The notes: generated from the letters alone by a model not told the origin. A DNA stretch of 64,000 nucleotides from Apostichopus japonicus (GCF_037975245.1 NC_092571.1:5044001-5108000); one strand, 5' to 3'. Counted from the stretch's first letter, positions 10,611 to 25,499 are shown. Numbers and translations: made by a program.

Positions 10611-13120
10611 TGCGGTACCGATCAATCGAATGTTCGGTACCGATCAATCGAATGTGCGGTACCGATCAACTAATGTGCGGTACCGATCAACTAATGTGCG
10701 ATACCGAACAATCGAATGTGCGGTATTGATCAATCGAATGTTCGTACCGATCAATCGAATGTTCGGTACCGATCAATCGAATGTGCGGTACCGATCAATC
10801 GAATGTGCGGTACCGATCAATCGAATTTTCGGTACCGATCAATCGAATGTGCGGTACCGATCAATCGAATGTGCGGTACCGATCAATCGAATGTGCGGTA
10901 CCGATTGATCGAATGTGCGGTACCGATCAATCGAATGTTCGATACCGATCAATCGAATGTGCGGTACCGATCAATCGAATGTGCGGTACCGATCAATCGA
11001 ATGTGCGATACCGATCAATCGAATGTGCGGTACCGATCAATCGAATTTTCGGTACCGATCAATCGAATGTTCGGTACCGATCAATCGAATGTTCGTTACT
11101 GATCAATCGAATGTGCGGTACCGATCAATCGAATGTGCAGTACCGATCAACTAATGTGCGATACCGAACAATCGAATGTTCGGTACCGATCAATCGAACG
11201 TGCAGTACCAATTAATCGAATGTGCGATATCTATCAATCGAATGTGCGGTATTGATCAATCGAATGTTCGGTACCGATGAATCGAATGTTCGGTCCCAAT
11301 CAATCGAATGTGCGGTACCGATCAACAGAATGTTCGGTACCGATCAATCGAATGTTCGGTACCGATCAATCGAATGTTCGGTACCGATCAATAGAATATT
11401 CGGTACCGATCAATCGAATGTTCGGTACCGATCAATCGAATGTGCGTTACCGATCAATCGAATGTGCGGTATTGATCAATCGAATGTTCGGTAGCGATCA
11501 ATCGAATGTGCGGTACCGATCAATCGAATGTGCGGTACCGATCAATCGAATGTGTGGTACCGATCAATCGAATGTGCGGTACCGATCAATGGAATGTGCG
11601 GTACCGATCAACTAATGTGCGGTACCGGTCAACTAATGTGCGATACCGAACAATCGAATGTGCGGTATTGATCAATCGAATGTTCGTACCGATCAATCGA
11701 ATGTTCGGTACCGATCAATCGAATGTGCGGTACCGATCAATCGAATGTGCGGTACCGATCAATCGAATTTTCGGTACCGATCAATCGAATGTTCGGTACC
11801 GATCAATCGAATGTTCGTTACTGATCAATCGAATGTGCGGTACCGATCAATCGAATGTGCGGTACCGATCAACTAATGTGCGATACCGAACAATCGAATG
11901 TTCGGTACCGATCAATCGAATGTGCAGTACCGATTAATCGAATGTGCGATATCTATCAATCGAATGTGCGGTATTGATCAATCGAATGTGCGGTACCGAT
12001 GAATCGAATGTTCGGGCCCGATCAATCGAATGTGCGGTACCGATCAATAGAATGTTCGGTACCGATCAATCGAATGTTCGGTACCGATCAATCGAATGTT
12101 CGGTACCGATCAATCGAATGTTCTGTACCGATCAATCGAATGTTCGGAACCGATGAATCGAATGTGCGGTACCGATCAATCGAATGTTCGGTACCGATCA
12201 ATCGAATGTGCGGTACCGATTAATCGAACGTGCGGTACCGATCAATCGAATGTTCGATGCCGATCAATCGAATGTGCGGTACCGAACAATCGAATGTTCG
12301 GTACCTTACCAATGAATCGAATGTGCGGTACCGATCAATCATATATGCGGTACACATCAAACGAATGTGCGGTACCGATCAATCCAATGTTCGGTACCGA
12401 TCAATCGAATGTGCGGTACCGATCAATCGAATATGCGGTATTGATCAATCGAATGTTCGGTATTGATCAATCGAATGTTCGGTACCGATCAATCGAATGT
12501 TCGATACCGTACCGATCAATCGAATGTTCGATACTGATCAATCGAATGTGCGGTACCGATCAATCGAATGTGCGGTACCGATCAATCGAATGTGTGGTAC
12601 CGATCAATCGAATGTGCGGTACCGATCAATCGAATGTGCGGTACCGATCAACTAATGTGCGGTACCGATCAACTAATGTGCGATACCGAACAATCGAATG
12701 TGCGGTATTGATCAATCGAATGTTCGTACCGATCAATCGAATGTTCGGTACCGATAAATCGAATGTGCGGTACCGATCAATCGAATGTGCGGTACCGATC
12801 AATCGAATTTTCGGTACCGATCAATCGAATGTTCGGTACCGATCAATCGAATGTTCGTTACTGATCAATCGAATGTGCGGTACCGATCAATCGAATGTGC
12901 GGTACCGATCAACTAATGTGCGATACCGAACAATCGAATGTTCGGTACCGATCAATCGAATGTGCAGTACCGATTAATCGAATGTGCGATATCTATCAAT
13001 CGAATGTGCGGTATTGATCAATCGAATGTGCGGTACCGATGAATCGAATGTTCGGGCCCGATCAATCGAATGTGCGGTACCGATCAATAGAATGTTCGGT
13101 ACCGATCAATCGAATGTTCG
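10022..13120 (+). repeat. Segmental duplication C, copy 1 (3.1-kb period)
   Basis: Markers at 10041, 10335, 10564 and 10781 recur 3,099 bp downstream. Markers from 11277 to about 13038 recur 3,142 bp downstream. The 43-bp change is an insertion in copy 2 at about 14113-14155. Within this unit, 10335 and 10716 also recur 942 bp later, at 11277 and 11658, so the block is itself built from an older duplication. It overlaps the end of the 724-bp duplication. Confidence 0.85.
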
Positions 13121-16100
13121 GTACCGATCAATCGAATGTTCGTTACCGATCAATCGAATGTGCGGTACCGATCAATCGAATGTGCGGTACCGATCAATCG
13201 AATTTTCGGTACCGATCAATCGAATGTTCGGTACCGATCAATCGAATGTTCGTTACTGATCAATCGAATGTGCGGTACCGATCAATCGAATGTGCGGTAC
13301 CGATCAACTAATGTGCGATACCGAATAATCGAATGTTCGGTACCGATCAATCGAACGTGCAGTACCAATTAATCGAATGTGCGATATCTATCAATCGAAT
13401 GTGCGGTATTGATCAATCGAATGTTCGGTACCGATGAATCGAATGTTCGGTCCCAATCAATCGAATGTGCGGTACCGATCAACAGAATGTTCGGTACCGA
13501 TCAATCGAATGTTCGGTACCGATCAATCGAATGTTCGGTACCGATCAATAGAATGTTCGGTACCGATCAATCGAATGTTCGGTACCGATCAATCGAATGT
13601 GCGTTACCGATCAATCGAATGTGCGGTATTGATCAATCGAATGTTCGGTAGCGATCAATCGAATGTGCGGTACCGATCAATCGAATGTGCGGTACCGATC
13701 AATCGAATGTGCGGTACCGATCAATCGAATGTTCGGTACCGATCAATCGAATGTGCGGTACCGATCAACTAATGTGCGGTACCGATCAACTAATGTGCGA
13801 TACCGAACAATCGAATGTGCGGTATTGATCAATCGAATGTTCGTACCGATCAATCGAATGTTCGGTACCGATCAATCGAATGTGCGGTACCGATCAATCG
13901 AATGTGCGGTACCGATCAATAGAATTTTCGGTACCGATCAATCGAATGTGCGGTACCGATCAATCGAATGTGCGGTACCGATCAATCGAATGTGCGGTAC
14001 CGATTGATCGAATGTGCGGTACCGATCAATCGAATGTTCGATACCGATCAATCGAATGTGCGGTACCGATCAATCGAATGTGCGGTACCGATCAATCGAA
14101 TGTGCGATACCGAACAATCGAATGTGCGGTATTGATCAATCGAATGTTCGTACCGATCAATCGAATGTGCGGTACCGATCAATCGAATTTTCGGTACCGA
14201 TCAATCGAATGTTCGGTACCGATCAATCGAATGTTCGTTACTGATCAATCGAATGTGCGGTACCGATCAATCGAATGTGCAGTACCGATCAACTAATGTG
14301 CGATACCGAACAATCGAATGTTCGGTACCGATCAATCGAACGTGCAGTACCGATCAATCGAATGTGCGATATCTATCAATCGAATGTGCGGTATTGATCA
14401 ATCGAATGTTCGGTACCGATGAATCGAATGTTCGGTCCCAATCAATCGAATGTGCGGTACCGATCAACAGAATGTTCGGTACCGATCAATCGAATGTTCG
14501 GTACCGATCAATCGAATGTTCGGTACCGATCAATAGAATATTCGGTACCGATCAATCGAATGTTCGGTACCGATCAATGGAATGTGCGTTACCGATCAAT
14601 CGAATGTGCGGTATTGATCAATCGAATGTTCGGTAGCGATCAATCGAATGTGCGGTACCGATCAATCGAATGTGCGGTACCGATCAATCGAATGTGTGGT
14701 ACCGATCAATCGAATGTGCGGTACCGATCAATGGAATGTGCGGTACCGATCAACTAATGTGCGGTACCGATCAACTAATGTGCGATACCGAACAATCGAA
14801 TGTGCGGTATTGATCAATCGAATGTTCGTACCGATCAATCGAATGTTCGGTACCGATCAATCGAATGTGCGGTACCGATCAATCGAATGTGCGGTACCGA
14901 TCAATCGAATTTTCGGTACCGATCAATCGAATGTTCGGTACCGATCAATCGAATGTTCGTTACTGATCAATCGAATGTGCGGTACCGATCAATCGAATGT
15001 GCGGTACCGATCAACTAATGTGCGATACCGAACAATCGAATGTTCGGTACCGATCAATCGAATGTGCAGTACCGATTAATCGAATGTGCGATATCTATCA
15101 ATCGAATGTGCGGTATTGATCAATCGAATGTGCGGTACCGATGAATCGAATGTTCGGGCCCGATCAATCGAATGTGCGGTACCGATCAATAGAATGTTCG
15201 GTACCGATCAATCGAATGTTCGGTACCGATCAATCGAATGTTCGGTACCGATCAATCGAATGTTCTGTACCGATCAATCGAATGTTCGGAACCGATGAAT
15301 CGAATGTGCGGTACCGATCAATCGAATGTTCGGTACCGATCAATCGAATGTGCGGTACCGATTAATCGAACGTGCGGTACCGATCAATCGAATGTTCGAT
15401 GCCGATCAATCGAATGTGCGGTACCGAACAATCGAATGTTCGGTACCTTACCAATGAATCGAATGTGCGGTACCGATCAATCATATATGCGGTACACATC
15501 AAACGAATGTGCGGTACCGATCAATCGAATGTTCGGTACCGATCAATCGAATGTGCGGTACCGATCAATCGAATATGCGGTATTGATCAATCGAATGTTC
15601 GGTATTGATCAATCGAATGTTCGGTACCGATCAATCGAATGTTCGATACCGTACCGATCAATCGAATGTTCGATACTGATCAATCGAATGTGCGGTACCG
15701 ATCAATCGAATGTGCGGTACCGATCAATCGAATGTGTGGTACCGATCAATCGAATGTGCGGTACCGATCAATCGAATGTGCGGTACCGATCAACTAATGT
15801 GCGGTACCGATCAACTAATGTGCGATACCGAACAATCGAATGTGCGGTATTGATCAATCGAATGTTCGTACCGATCAATCGAATGTTCGGTACCGATAAA
15901 TCGAATGTGCGGTACCGATCAATCGAATGTGCGGTACCGATCAATCGAATTTTCGGTACCGATCAATCGAATGTTCGGTACCGATCAATCGAATGTTCGT
16001 TACTGATCAATCGAATGTGCGGTACCGATCAATCGAATGTGCGGTACCGATCAACTAATGTGCGATACCGAACAATCGAATGTTCGGTACCGATCAATCG

Positions 16101-16180
16101 AATGTGCAGTACCGATTAATCGAATGTGCGATATCTATCAATCGAATGTGCGGTATTGATCAATCGAATGTGCGGTACCG
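13121..16180 (+). repeat. Segmental duplication C, copy 2 (3.1-kb period)
   Basis: Second copy of 10022-13038. The match ends near 16180, where gatcaatcg replaces gatgaatcg. Copy 2 carries 43 extra bases (two 22-bp-class units minus one base) near 14113-14155, a stretch also present at about 5174-5220. Copy 2 therefore probably keeps the older state and copy 1 lost it. Confidence 0.85.
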
Positions 16181-18859
16181 ATCAATCGAATGTTCGATAC
16201 CGTACCGATCAATCGAATGTTCGATACTGATCAATCGAATGTGCGGTACCGAACAATCGAATGTGCGGTACCGATCAATCGAATGTGCGGTACCGATCAA
16301 TCGAATGTGCGGTACCGATCAATCGAATGTGAGGTACCGATCAACTAATGTGCGATACCGAACAATCGAATGTGCGGTATTAATCAATCGAATGTTCGGT
16401 ACCGATCAATCGAATGTTCGGTACCGATCAATCGAATGTGCGGTACCGATCAATCGAATGTGCGGTACCGATCAATCGAATGTGCGTTACCGATCAACTA
16501 ATGTGCGATACCGAACAATCGAATGTTCGGTACCGATCAATGGAATGTGCGGTACCGATCAATCGAATGAGCGGTACCGATCAATCGAATGTTCGATGCC
16601 GATCAATCGAATGTGCGGTACCGAACAATCGAATGTTCGGTACCTTACCAATGAATCGAATGTGCGGTACCGATCAATCATATATGCGGTACACATCAAA
16701 CGAATGTGCGGTACCGATCAATCGAATGTTCGGTACCGATCAATCGAATGTTCGGTACCGATCAATCGAATGTGCGGTATTGATCAATCGAATGTTCGGT
16801 ATTGATCAATCGAATGTGCGGTACCGATCAATCGAATGTTCGGTACCGATCAATAGAATGTTCGGTACCGATCAATCGAATGTTCGGTACCGATCAATCG
16901 AATGTGCGTTACCGATCAATCGAATGTGCGGTATTGATAAATCGAATGTTCGGTAGCGATCAATCGAATGTGCGGTACCGATCAATCGAATGTGCGGTAC
17001 CGATCAATCGAATGTGCGGTACCGAACAATCGAATGTGCGGTACCGATCAATCGAATGTGCGGTACCGATCAATCGAATGTGCGGTACTGATCAATCGAA
17101 TGTGCGATACCGAACAATCGAATGTGCGGTATTGATCAATCGAATGTTCGTACCGATCAATCGAATGTTCGTTACCGATCAATCGAATGTGCGGTACCGA
17201 TCAATCGAATGTGCGGTACCGATCAATCGAATTTTCGGTACCGATCAATCGAATGTTCGGTACCGATCAATCGAATGTTCGTTACTGATCAATCGAATGT
17301 GCGGTACCGATCAATCGAATGTGCGGTACCGATCAACTAATGTGCGATACCGAATAATCGAATGTTCGGTACCGATCAATCGAACGTGCAGTACCAATTA
17401 ATCGAATGTGCGATATCTATCAATCGAATGTGCGGTATTGATCAATCGAATGTTCGGTACCGATGAATCGAATGTTCGGTCCCAATCAATCGAATGTGCG
17501 GTACCGATCAACAGAATGTTCGGTACCGATCAATCGAATGTTCGGTACCGATCAATCGAATGTTCGGTACCGATCAATAGAATGTTCGGTACCGATCAAT
17601 CGAATGTTCGGTACCGATCAATCGAATGTGCGTTACCGATCAATCGAATGTGCGTATTGATCAATCGAATGTTCGGTAGCGATCAATCGAATGTGCGGCA
17701 CCGATCAATCGAATGTGCGGTACCGATCAATCGAATGTGCGGTACCGATCAATCGAATGTTCGGTACCGATCAATCGAATGTACGGTACCGATCAACTAA
17801 TGTGCGGTACCGATCAACTAATGTGCGATACCGATCAATCGAATGTGCGGTACCGATCAACTAATGTGCGGTACCGATCAATCGAATGTGCAATACCGAA
17901 CAATCGAATGTGCGGTATTGATCAATCGAATGTTCGTACCGATCAATCGAATGTGCGGTACCGATCAATCGAATGTGCGGTACCGATCAATCGAATTTTC
18001 GGTACCGATCAATCGAATGTTCGGTACCGATCAATCGAATGTTCGTTACTGATCAATCGAATGTGCGGTACCGATCAATCGAATGTGCGGTACCGATCAA
18101 CTAATGTGCGATACCGAACAATCGAATGTTCGGTACCGATCAATCGAACGTGCAGTACCAATTAATCGAATGTGCGATATCAATCAATCGAATGTGCGGT
18201 ATTGATCAATCGAATATTCGGTACCGATGAATCGAATGTTCGGTCCCAATCAATCGAATGTGCGGTACCGATCAACAGAATGTTCGGTACCGATCAATCG
18301 AATGTTCGGTACCGATCAATCGAATGTTCGGTACCGATCAATAGAATATTCGGAACCGATCAATCGAATGTTCGGTACCGATCAATCGAATGTGCGTTAC
18401 CGATCAATCGAATGTGCGGTATTGATCAATCGAATGTTCGGTACCGATCAATCGAATGTGCGGTACCGATCAATCGAATGTGCGGTACCGATCAATCGAA
18501 TGTGTGGTACCGATCAATCGAATGTGCGGTACCGATCAATCGAATGTGCGGTACCGATCAACTAATGTGCGGTACCGATCAACTAATGTGCGATACCGAA
18601 CAATCGAATGTGCGGTATTGATCAATCGAATGTTCGTACCGATCAATCGACCGATCAATCGAATGTGCGGTACCGATCAATCGAATGTGCGGTACCGATC
18701 AATCGAATTTTCGGTACCGATCAATCGAATGTTCGGTACCGATCAATCGAATGTTCGTTACTGATGTGCGGTACCGATCAATCGAATGTGCGGTACCGAT
18801 CAACTAATGTGCGATACCGAACAATCGAATGTTCGGTACCGATCAATGGAATGTTCGGT
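16181..18859 (+). repeat. Satellite with scattered truncated monomers
   Basis: Satellite that shares the order of 13.3-14.4 kb around 17122-17660 and the order of 22.1-22.8 kb around 16190-16800. Small lesions mark it: a 21-bp unit at about 17651 (tgcgtattg), a deletion joining gatcaatcga to ccgatcaatcg at about 18650, and a truncated unit at about 18760 (ttactgatgtgcgg). No gene is seen. Confidence 0.8.
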
Positions 18860-20600
18860 ACCGATTAATCGAATGTGCGGTACCGATCAATCGAATGTTC
18901 GATGCCGATCAATCGAATGTGCGGTACCGAACAATCGAATGTTCGGTACCTTACCAATGAATCGAATGTGCGGTACCGATCAATCATATATGCGGTACAC
19001 ATCAAACGAATGTGCGGTACCGATCAATCGAATGTTCGGTACCGATCAATCGAATGTTCGGTACACATCAATCGAATGTGCGGTATTGATCAATCGAATG
19101 TTCGGTATTGATCAATCGAATGTGCGGTACCGATCAATCGAATGTTCGTTACCGATCAATCCAATGTGTGGTATCGATCACTCGAATGTTCGTTACCAAT
19201 CAACTAATGTGCGATACCGAACAATCGAATGTTCGGTACCGACCAATCGAATGTGCCGTACTGATTAATCGAATGTGCGATACCTATCAATCGAATGAGC
19301 GGTATTGATCAATCGAATGTTCGGTACTGATCAATCGAATGTGCGGTACCGATCAATCGAATGTTCGGTACCGATCAATCGAATGTTCGGTACCGATCAA
19401 TCGAATGTTCGGTACCGATCAATCGAATGTGCGGTATTGATCAATCGAATGTTCGGTATTGATCAATCGAATGTGCGGTACCGATCAATCGAATGTTCGG
19501 AACCGATCAATCGAATGTGCGGTACCGATCAATCGAATGTGAGGTACCGATCAACTAATGTGCGATACCGAACAATCGAATGTGCGGTATTAATCAATCG
19601 AATGTTCGGTACCGATCATTCGAATGTTCGGTACCGATCAATCGAATGTGCGGTACCGATCAATCGAATGTGCGGTACCGATCAATCGAATGTGCGTTAC
19701 CGATCAACTAATGTGCGATACCGAACAATCGAATGTTCGGTACCGATCAATCGAATGAGCGGTACCGATCAATCGAATGTTCGATGCCGATCAATCGAAT
19801 GTGCGGTACCGAACAATCGAATGTTCGGTACCTTACCAATGAATCGAATGTGCGGTACCGATCAATCATATATGCGGTACACATCAAACGAATGTGCGGT
19901 ACCGATCAATCGAATGTTCGGTACCGATCAATCGAATGTGCGGTATTGATCAATCGAATGTTCGGTATTGATCAATCGAATGTGCGGTACCGATCAATCG
20001 AATGTTCGTTACCGATCAATCCAATGTGTGGTATCGATCAATCGAATGTTCGTTACCAATCAACTAATGTGCGATACCGAACAATCGAATGTTCGGTACC
20101 GATCAATCGAATGTGCCGTACTGATTAATCGAATGTGCGATACCTATCAATCGAATGAGCGGTATTGATCAATCGAATGTTCGGTACTTATCAATCGAAT
20201 GTGCGGTACCGATCAATCGAATGTTCGGTACCGATCAATCGAATGTTCGGTACCGATCAATCGAATGTGCGGTACCGATCAAACGAATGTGCGGTATTGA
20301 TCAATCGAATGTTCGGAACCGATCAATCAAATGTTCGATACCGATCAATCGAATGTGCGGTACCGAACAATCGAATGTTCGGTACCGATCAATCGAATGT
20401 GCGGTACCGATCAATCGAATGTACGGTACCGATAAATCGAATGTGCGGTACCGATCAATCGAATGTGCGATACCGAACAATCGAATGTGCGGTATTGATC
20501 AATCGAATGTTCGTACCGATCAATCGAATGTGCGGTACCGATCAATCGAATGTGCGGTACCGATCAATCGAATTTTCGGTACCGATCAATCGAATGTTCG
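18860..20600 (+). repeat. 882/860-bp tandem duplication
   Basis: gatgccgatc at 18901 recurs at 19783 (offset 882). After one monomer is lost, markers at 19108 and 19305 recur at 19968 and 20165 (offset 860). Both copies carry the rare gtgtggtatcgatc unit and a gttaccaatcaac junction. A difference is atcactcg at about 19178 against atcaatcg in the second copy. Confidence 0.8.
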
Positions 20601-22299
20601 GTACCGATCAATCGAATGTTCGTTACTGATCAATCGAATGTGCGGTACCGATCAATCGAATGTGCGGTACCGATCAACTAATGTGCGATACCGAACAATC
20701 GAATGTTCGGTACCGATCAATCGAACGTGCAGTACCAATTAATCGAATGTGCGATATCTATCAATCGAATGTGCGGTATTGATCAATCGAATGTTCGGTA
20801 CCGATGAATCGAATGTTCGGTCCCAATCAATCGAATGTGCGGTACCGATCAATAGAATGTTCGGTACCGATCAATCGAATGTTCGGGACCGATCAATCGA
20901 ATGTTCGGTACCGATCAATAGAATATTCGGTACCGATCAATCGAATGTTCGGTACCGATCAATCGAATGTGCGTTACCGATCAATCGAATGTGCGGTATT
21001 GATCAATCGAATGTTCGGTAGCGATCAATCGAATGTGCGGTACTGATCAATCGAATGTGCGGTACCGATCAATCGAATGTGCGGTACCGATCAATCGAAT
21101 GTGCGGTACCGATCAATCGAATGTGCGGTACCGATCAACTAATGTGCGGTACCGATCAACTAATGTGCGATACCGAACAATCGAATGTGCGGTATTGATC
21201 AATCGAATGTTCGTACCGATCATTCGAATGTTCGGTACCGATCAATCGAATGTGCGGTACCGATCAATCGAATGTGCGGTACCGATCAATCGAATGTTCG
21301 GTACCGATCAATCGAATGTGCGGTACCGATCAATCGAATGTTCGTTACTGATCAATCGAATGTGCGGTACCGATCAATCGAATGTGCGGTACCGATCAAT
21401 CGAATGTGCGATACCGAACAATCGAATGTTCGGTACCGATCAATCGAATGTTCGGTACCGATTAATCGAATGTGCGATATCTATCAATCGAATGTGCGGT
21501 ATTGATCAATCGAATGTTCGGTACCGATGAATCGAATGTTCGGTACCGATCAATCGAATGTGCGGTACCGATCAATCGAATGTTCGGTATCGATAAATCG
21601 AATGTTCTGTACCGATCAATCGAATGTTCGGAACCGATGAATCGAATGTGCGGTACCGATCAATCGAATGTTCGGTACCGATCAATCGAATGTGCGGTAC
21701 CGATTAATCGAACGTGCGGTCCCGATCAATCGAATGTTCGATGCCGATCAATCGAATGTGCGGTACCGAACAATCGAATGTTCGGTACCTTACCAATGAA
21801 TCGAATGTGCGGTACCGATCAATCATATATGCGGTACACATCAAACGAATGTGCGGTACCGATCAATCGAATGTTCGGTACCGATCAATCGAATGTGCGG
21901 TACCGATCAATCGAATATGCGGTATTGATGAATCGAATGTTCGGTATTGATCAATCGAATGTGTGGTACCGATCAATCGAATGTTCTTTACCGATCAATC
22001 GAATGTGCGGTATCGATCAATCGAATGTTCGTTAACGATCAATCGAATGTGCGGTATTGATCAATCGAATGTTCGGTACCGATCAATCGAATGTTCGATA
22101 CCGTACCGATCAATCGAATGTTCGATACTGATCAATCGAATGTGCGGTACCGAACAATCGAATGTGCGGTACCGATCAATCGAATGTTCGGTACCGATCA
22201 ATCGAATGTGCGGTACCGATCAATCGAATGTGAGGTACCGATCAACTAATGTGCGATACCGATCAATCGAATGTGCGGTATTAATCAATCGAATGTTCG
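20601..22299 (+). repeat. Satellite including the unoccupied LTR-site block
   Basis: Pure satellite. From about 21600 to 22060 it follows the order of 7150-7432 joined to 8419-8620, without the LTR. Shared rare units include ttctgtaccg, gattaatcgaacg, gaatatgcgg, gtgtgg, ttctttaccg and gttaacg. No gene is seen. Confidence 0.85.
21855..21859. other. Best unoccupied paralogue of the LTR target site
   Basis: A single ggtac lies between the same left flank (composite landmark ending ggtacacatcaaacgaatg) and the same right flank (gatcaatcgaatgttcgg, then gaatatgc, gtgtgg, ttctttaccg, gttaacg) seen around LTR copy 2. It fixes the insertion point and the 5-bp duplication. Confidence 0.75.
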
Positions 22300-23886
22300 G
22301 TACCGATCAATCGAATGTTCGGTACCGATCAATCGAATGTGCGGTACCGATCAATCGAATGTGCGGTACCGATCAATCGAATGTGCGTTACCGATCAACT
22401 AATGTGCGATACCGAACAATTGAATGTTCGGTACCGATCAATGGAATGTGCGGTACCGATCAATCGAATGAGCGGTACCGATCAATCGAATGTTCGATGC
22501 CGATCAATCGAATGTGCGGTACCGAACAATCGAATGTTCGGTACCTTACCAATGAATCGAATGTGCGGTACCGATCAATCATATATGCGGTACACATCAA
22601 ACGAATGTGCGGTACCGATCAATCGAATGTTCGGTACCGATCAATCGAATGTTCGGTACCGATCAATCGAATGTGCGGTATTGATCAATCGAATGTTCGG
22701 TATTGATCAATCGAATGTGCGGTACCGATCAATCGAATGTTCGTTACCAATCAACTAATGTGCGATACCGAACAATCGAATGTTCGGTACCGATCAATCG
22801 AATGTGCCGTACTGATTAATCGAATGTGCGATACCTATCAATCGAATGAGCGGTATTGATCAATCGAATGTTCGGTACTGATCAATCGAATGTGCGGTAC
22901 CGATCAATCGAATGTTCGGTACCGATCAATCGAATGTTCGGTACCGATCAATCGAATGTGCGGTACCGATCAATCGAATGTGAGGTACCGATCAACTAAT
23001 GTGCGATACCGAACAATCGAATGTGCGGTATTAATCAATCGAATGTTCGGTACCGATCAATCGAATGTTCGGTACCGATCAATCGAATGTGCGGTACCGA
23101 TCAATCGAATGTGCGGTACCGATCAATCGAATGTGCGTTACCGATCAACTAATGTGCGATACCGAACAATCGAATGTTCGGTACCGATCAATGGAATGTT
23201 CGGTACCGATCAATCGAATGAGCGGTACCGATCAATCGAATGTTCGATGCCGATCAATCGAATGTGCGATACCGAACAATCGAATGTTCGGTACCTTACC
23301 AATGAATCGAATGTGCGGTACCGATCAATCATATATGCGGTACACATCAAACAATGTGCGATACCGAACAATCGAATGTGCGGTATTGATCAATCGAATG
23401 TTCGTACCGATCAATCGAATGTTCGGTACCGATCAATCGAATGTGCGGTACCGATCAATCGAATGTGCGATACCGATCAATCGAATTTTCGGTACCGATC
23501 AATCGAATGTTCGGTACCGATCAATCGAATGTTCGTTACTGATCAATCGAATGTGCGGTACCGATCAATCGAATGTGCGGTACCGATCAACTAATGTGCG
23601 ATACCGAACAATCGAATGTTCGGTACCGATCAATCGAATGTGCAGTACCGATTAATCGAATGTGCGATATCTATCAATCGAATGTGCGGTATTGATCAAT
23701 CAAATGTTCGGTACCGACCAATCGAATGTTCGGTACCGATCAATCGAATGTTCGGTACCGATGAATCGAATGTTCGGAACCGATCAATAGAATGTCCGAT
23801 GCCGATCAGTCGAATGTGCGGTATTGATCAATCAAATGTTCGGTACCGACCAATCGAATGTTCGGTCCCGATCAATCGAATGTGCG
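22300..23886 (+). repeat. Segmental duplication D, copy 1 (1,587/1,565-bp offset)
   Basis: Markers at 22381, 22501, 22741 and 22851 recur 1,587 bp later. After a one-monomer loss near 24.6 kb the offset is 1,565 (the unusual acatcaaacaatgtgcg junction at 23345 and at 24910). It also contains a 750-bp internal offset (22315 to 23065). Confidence 0.8.
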
Positions 23887-25290
23887 GTACCGATCAATCG
23901 AATGTTCGGTACCGATCAATCGAATGTGCGGTACCGATCAATCGAATGTGCGGTACCGATCAATCGAATGTGCGTTACCGATCAACTAATGTGCGATACC
24001 GAACAATCGAATGTTCGGTACCGATCAATGGAATGTGCGGTACCGATCAATCGAATGAGCGGTACCGATCAATCGAATGTTCGATGCCGATCAATCGAAT
24101 GTGCGGTACCGAACAATCGAATGTTCGGTACCTTACCAATGAATCGAATGTGCGGTACCGATCAATCATATATGCGGTACACATCAAACGAATGTGCGGT
24201 ACCGATCAATCGAATGTTCGGTACCGATCAATCGAATGTTCGGTACCGATCAATCGAATGTGCGGTATTGATCAATCGAATGTTCGGTATTGATCAATCG
24301 AATGTGCGGTACCGATCAATCGAATGTTCGTTACCAATCAACTAATGTGCGATACCGAACAATCGAATGTTCGGTACCGATCAATCGAATGTGCCGTACT
24401 GATTAATCGAATGTGCGATACCTATCAATCGAATGAGCGGTATTGATCAATCGAATGTTCGGTACTGATCAATCGAATGTGCGGTACCGAACAATCGAAT
24501 GTTCGGTACCGATCAATCGAATGTTCGGTACCGATCAATCGAATGTGCGGTACCGATCAATCGAATGTGAGGTACCGATCAACTAATGTGCGATACCGAA
24601 CAATCGAATGTGCGGTATTAATCAATCGAATGTTCGGTACCGATCAATCGAATGTTCGGTACCGATCAATCGAATGTGCGGTACCGATCAATCGAATGTG
24701 CGTTACCGATCAACTAATGTGCGATACCGAACAATCGAATGTTCGGTACCGATCAATGGAATGTTCGGTACCGATCAATCGAATGAGCGGTACCGATCAA
24801 TCGAATGTTCGATGCCGATCAATCGAATGTGCGGTACCGAACAATCGAATGTTCGGGACCTTACCAATGAATCGAATGTGCGGTACCGATCAATCATATA
24901 TGCGGTACACATCAAACAATGTGCGATACCGAACAATCGAATGTGCGGTATTGATCAATCGAATGTTCGTACCGATCAATCGAATGTTCGGTACCGATCA
25001 ATCGAATGTGCGGTACCGATCAATCGAATGTGCGATACCGATCAGTCGAATTTTCGGTACCGATCAATCGAATGTTCGGTACCGATCAATCGAATGTTCG
25101 TTACTGATCAATCGAATGTGCGGTACCGATCAATCGAATGTGCGGTACCGATCAACTAATGTGCGATACCGAACAATCGAATGTTCGGTACCGATCAATC
25201 GAATGTGCAGTACCGATTAATCGAATGTGCGATATCTATCAATCGAATGTGCGGTATTGATCAATCAAATGTTCGGTACCGACCAATCGA
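23887..25290 (+). repeat. Segmental duplication D, copy 2
   Basis: Second copy of 22300-23720, one 22-bp unit shorter. Private differences include ttcgggacc at about 24853 and gatcagtcg at about 25041. Its end is followed by a short 66-bp tandem repeat of cggtcccgatc / gatcaatag / cggtagcgatc units at about 25291-25430. Confidence 0.8.
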
Positions 25291-25499
25291 ATGTTCGGTC
25301 CCGATCAATCGAATGTGCGGTACCGATCAATAGAATGTTCGGTAGCGATCAATCGAATGTTCGGTCCCGATCAATCGAATGTGCGGTACCGATCAATAGA
25401 ATGTTCGGTAGCGATCAATCGAATGTTCGGTACCGATCAATCGAATGTTCGGTACCGATCAATCGAATGTTCGGTACCGATGAATCGAATGTTCGGAAC

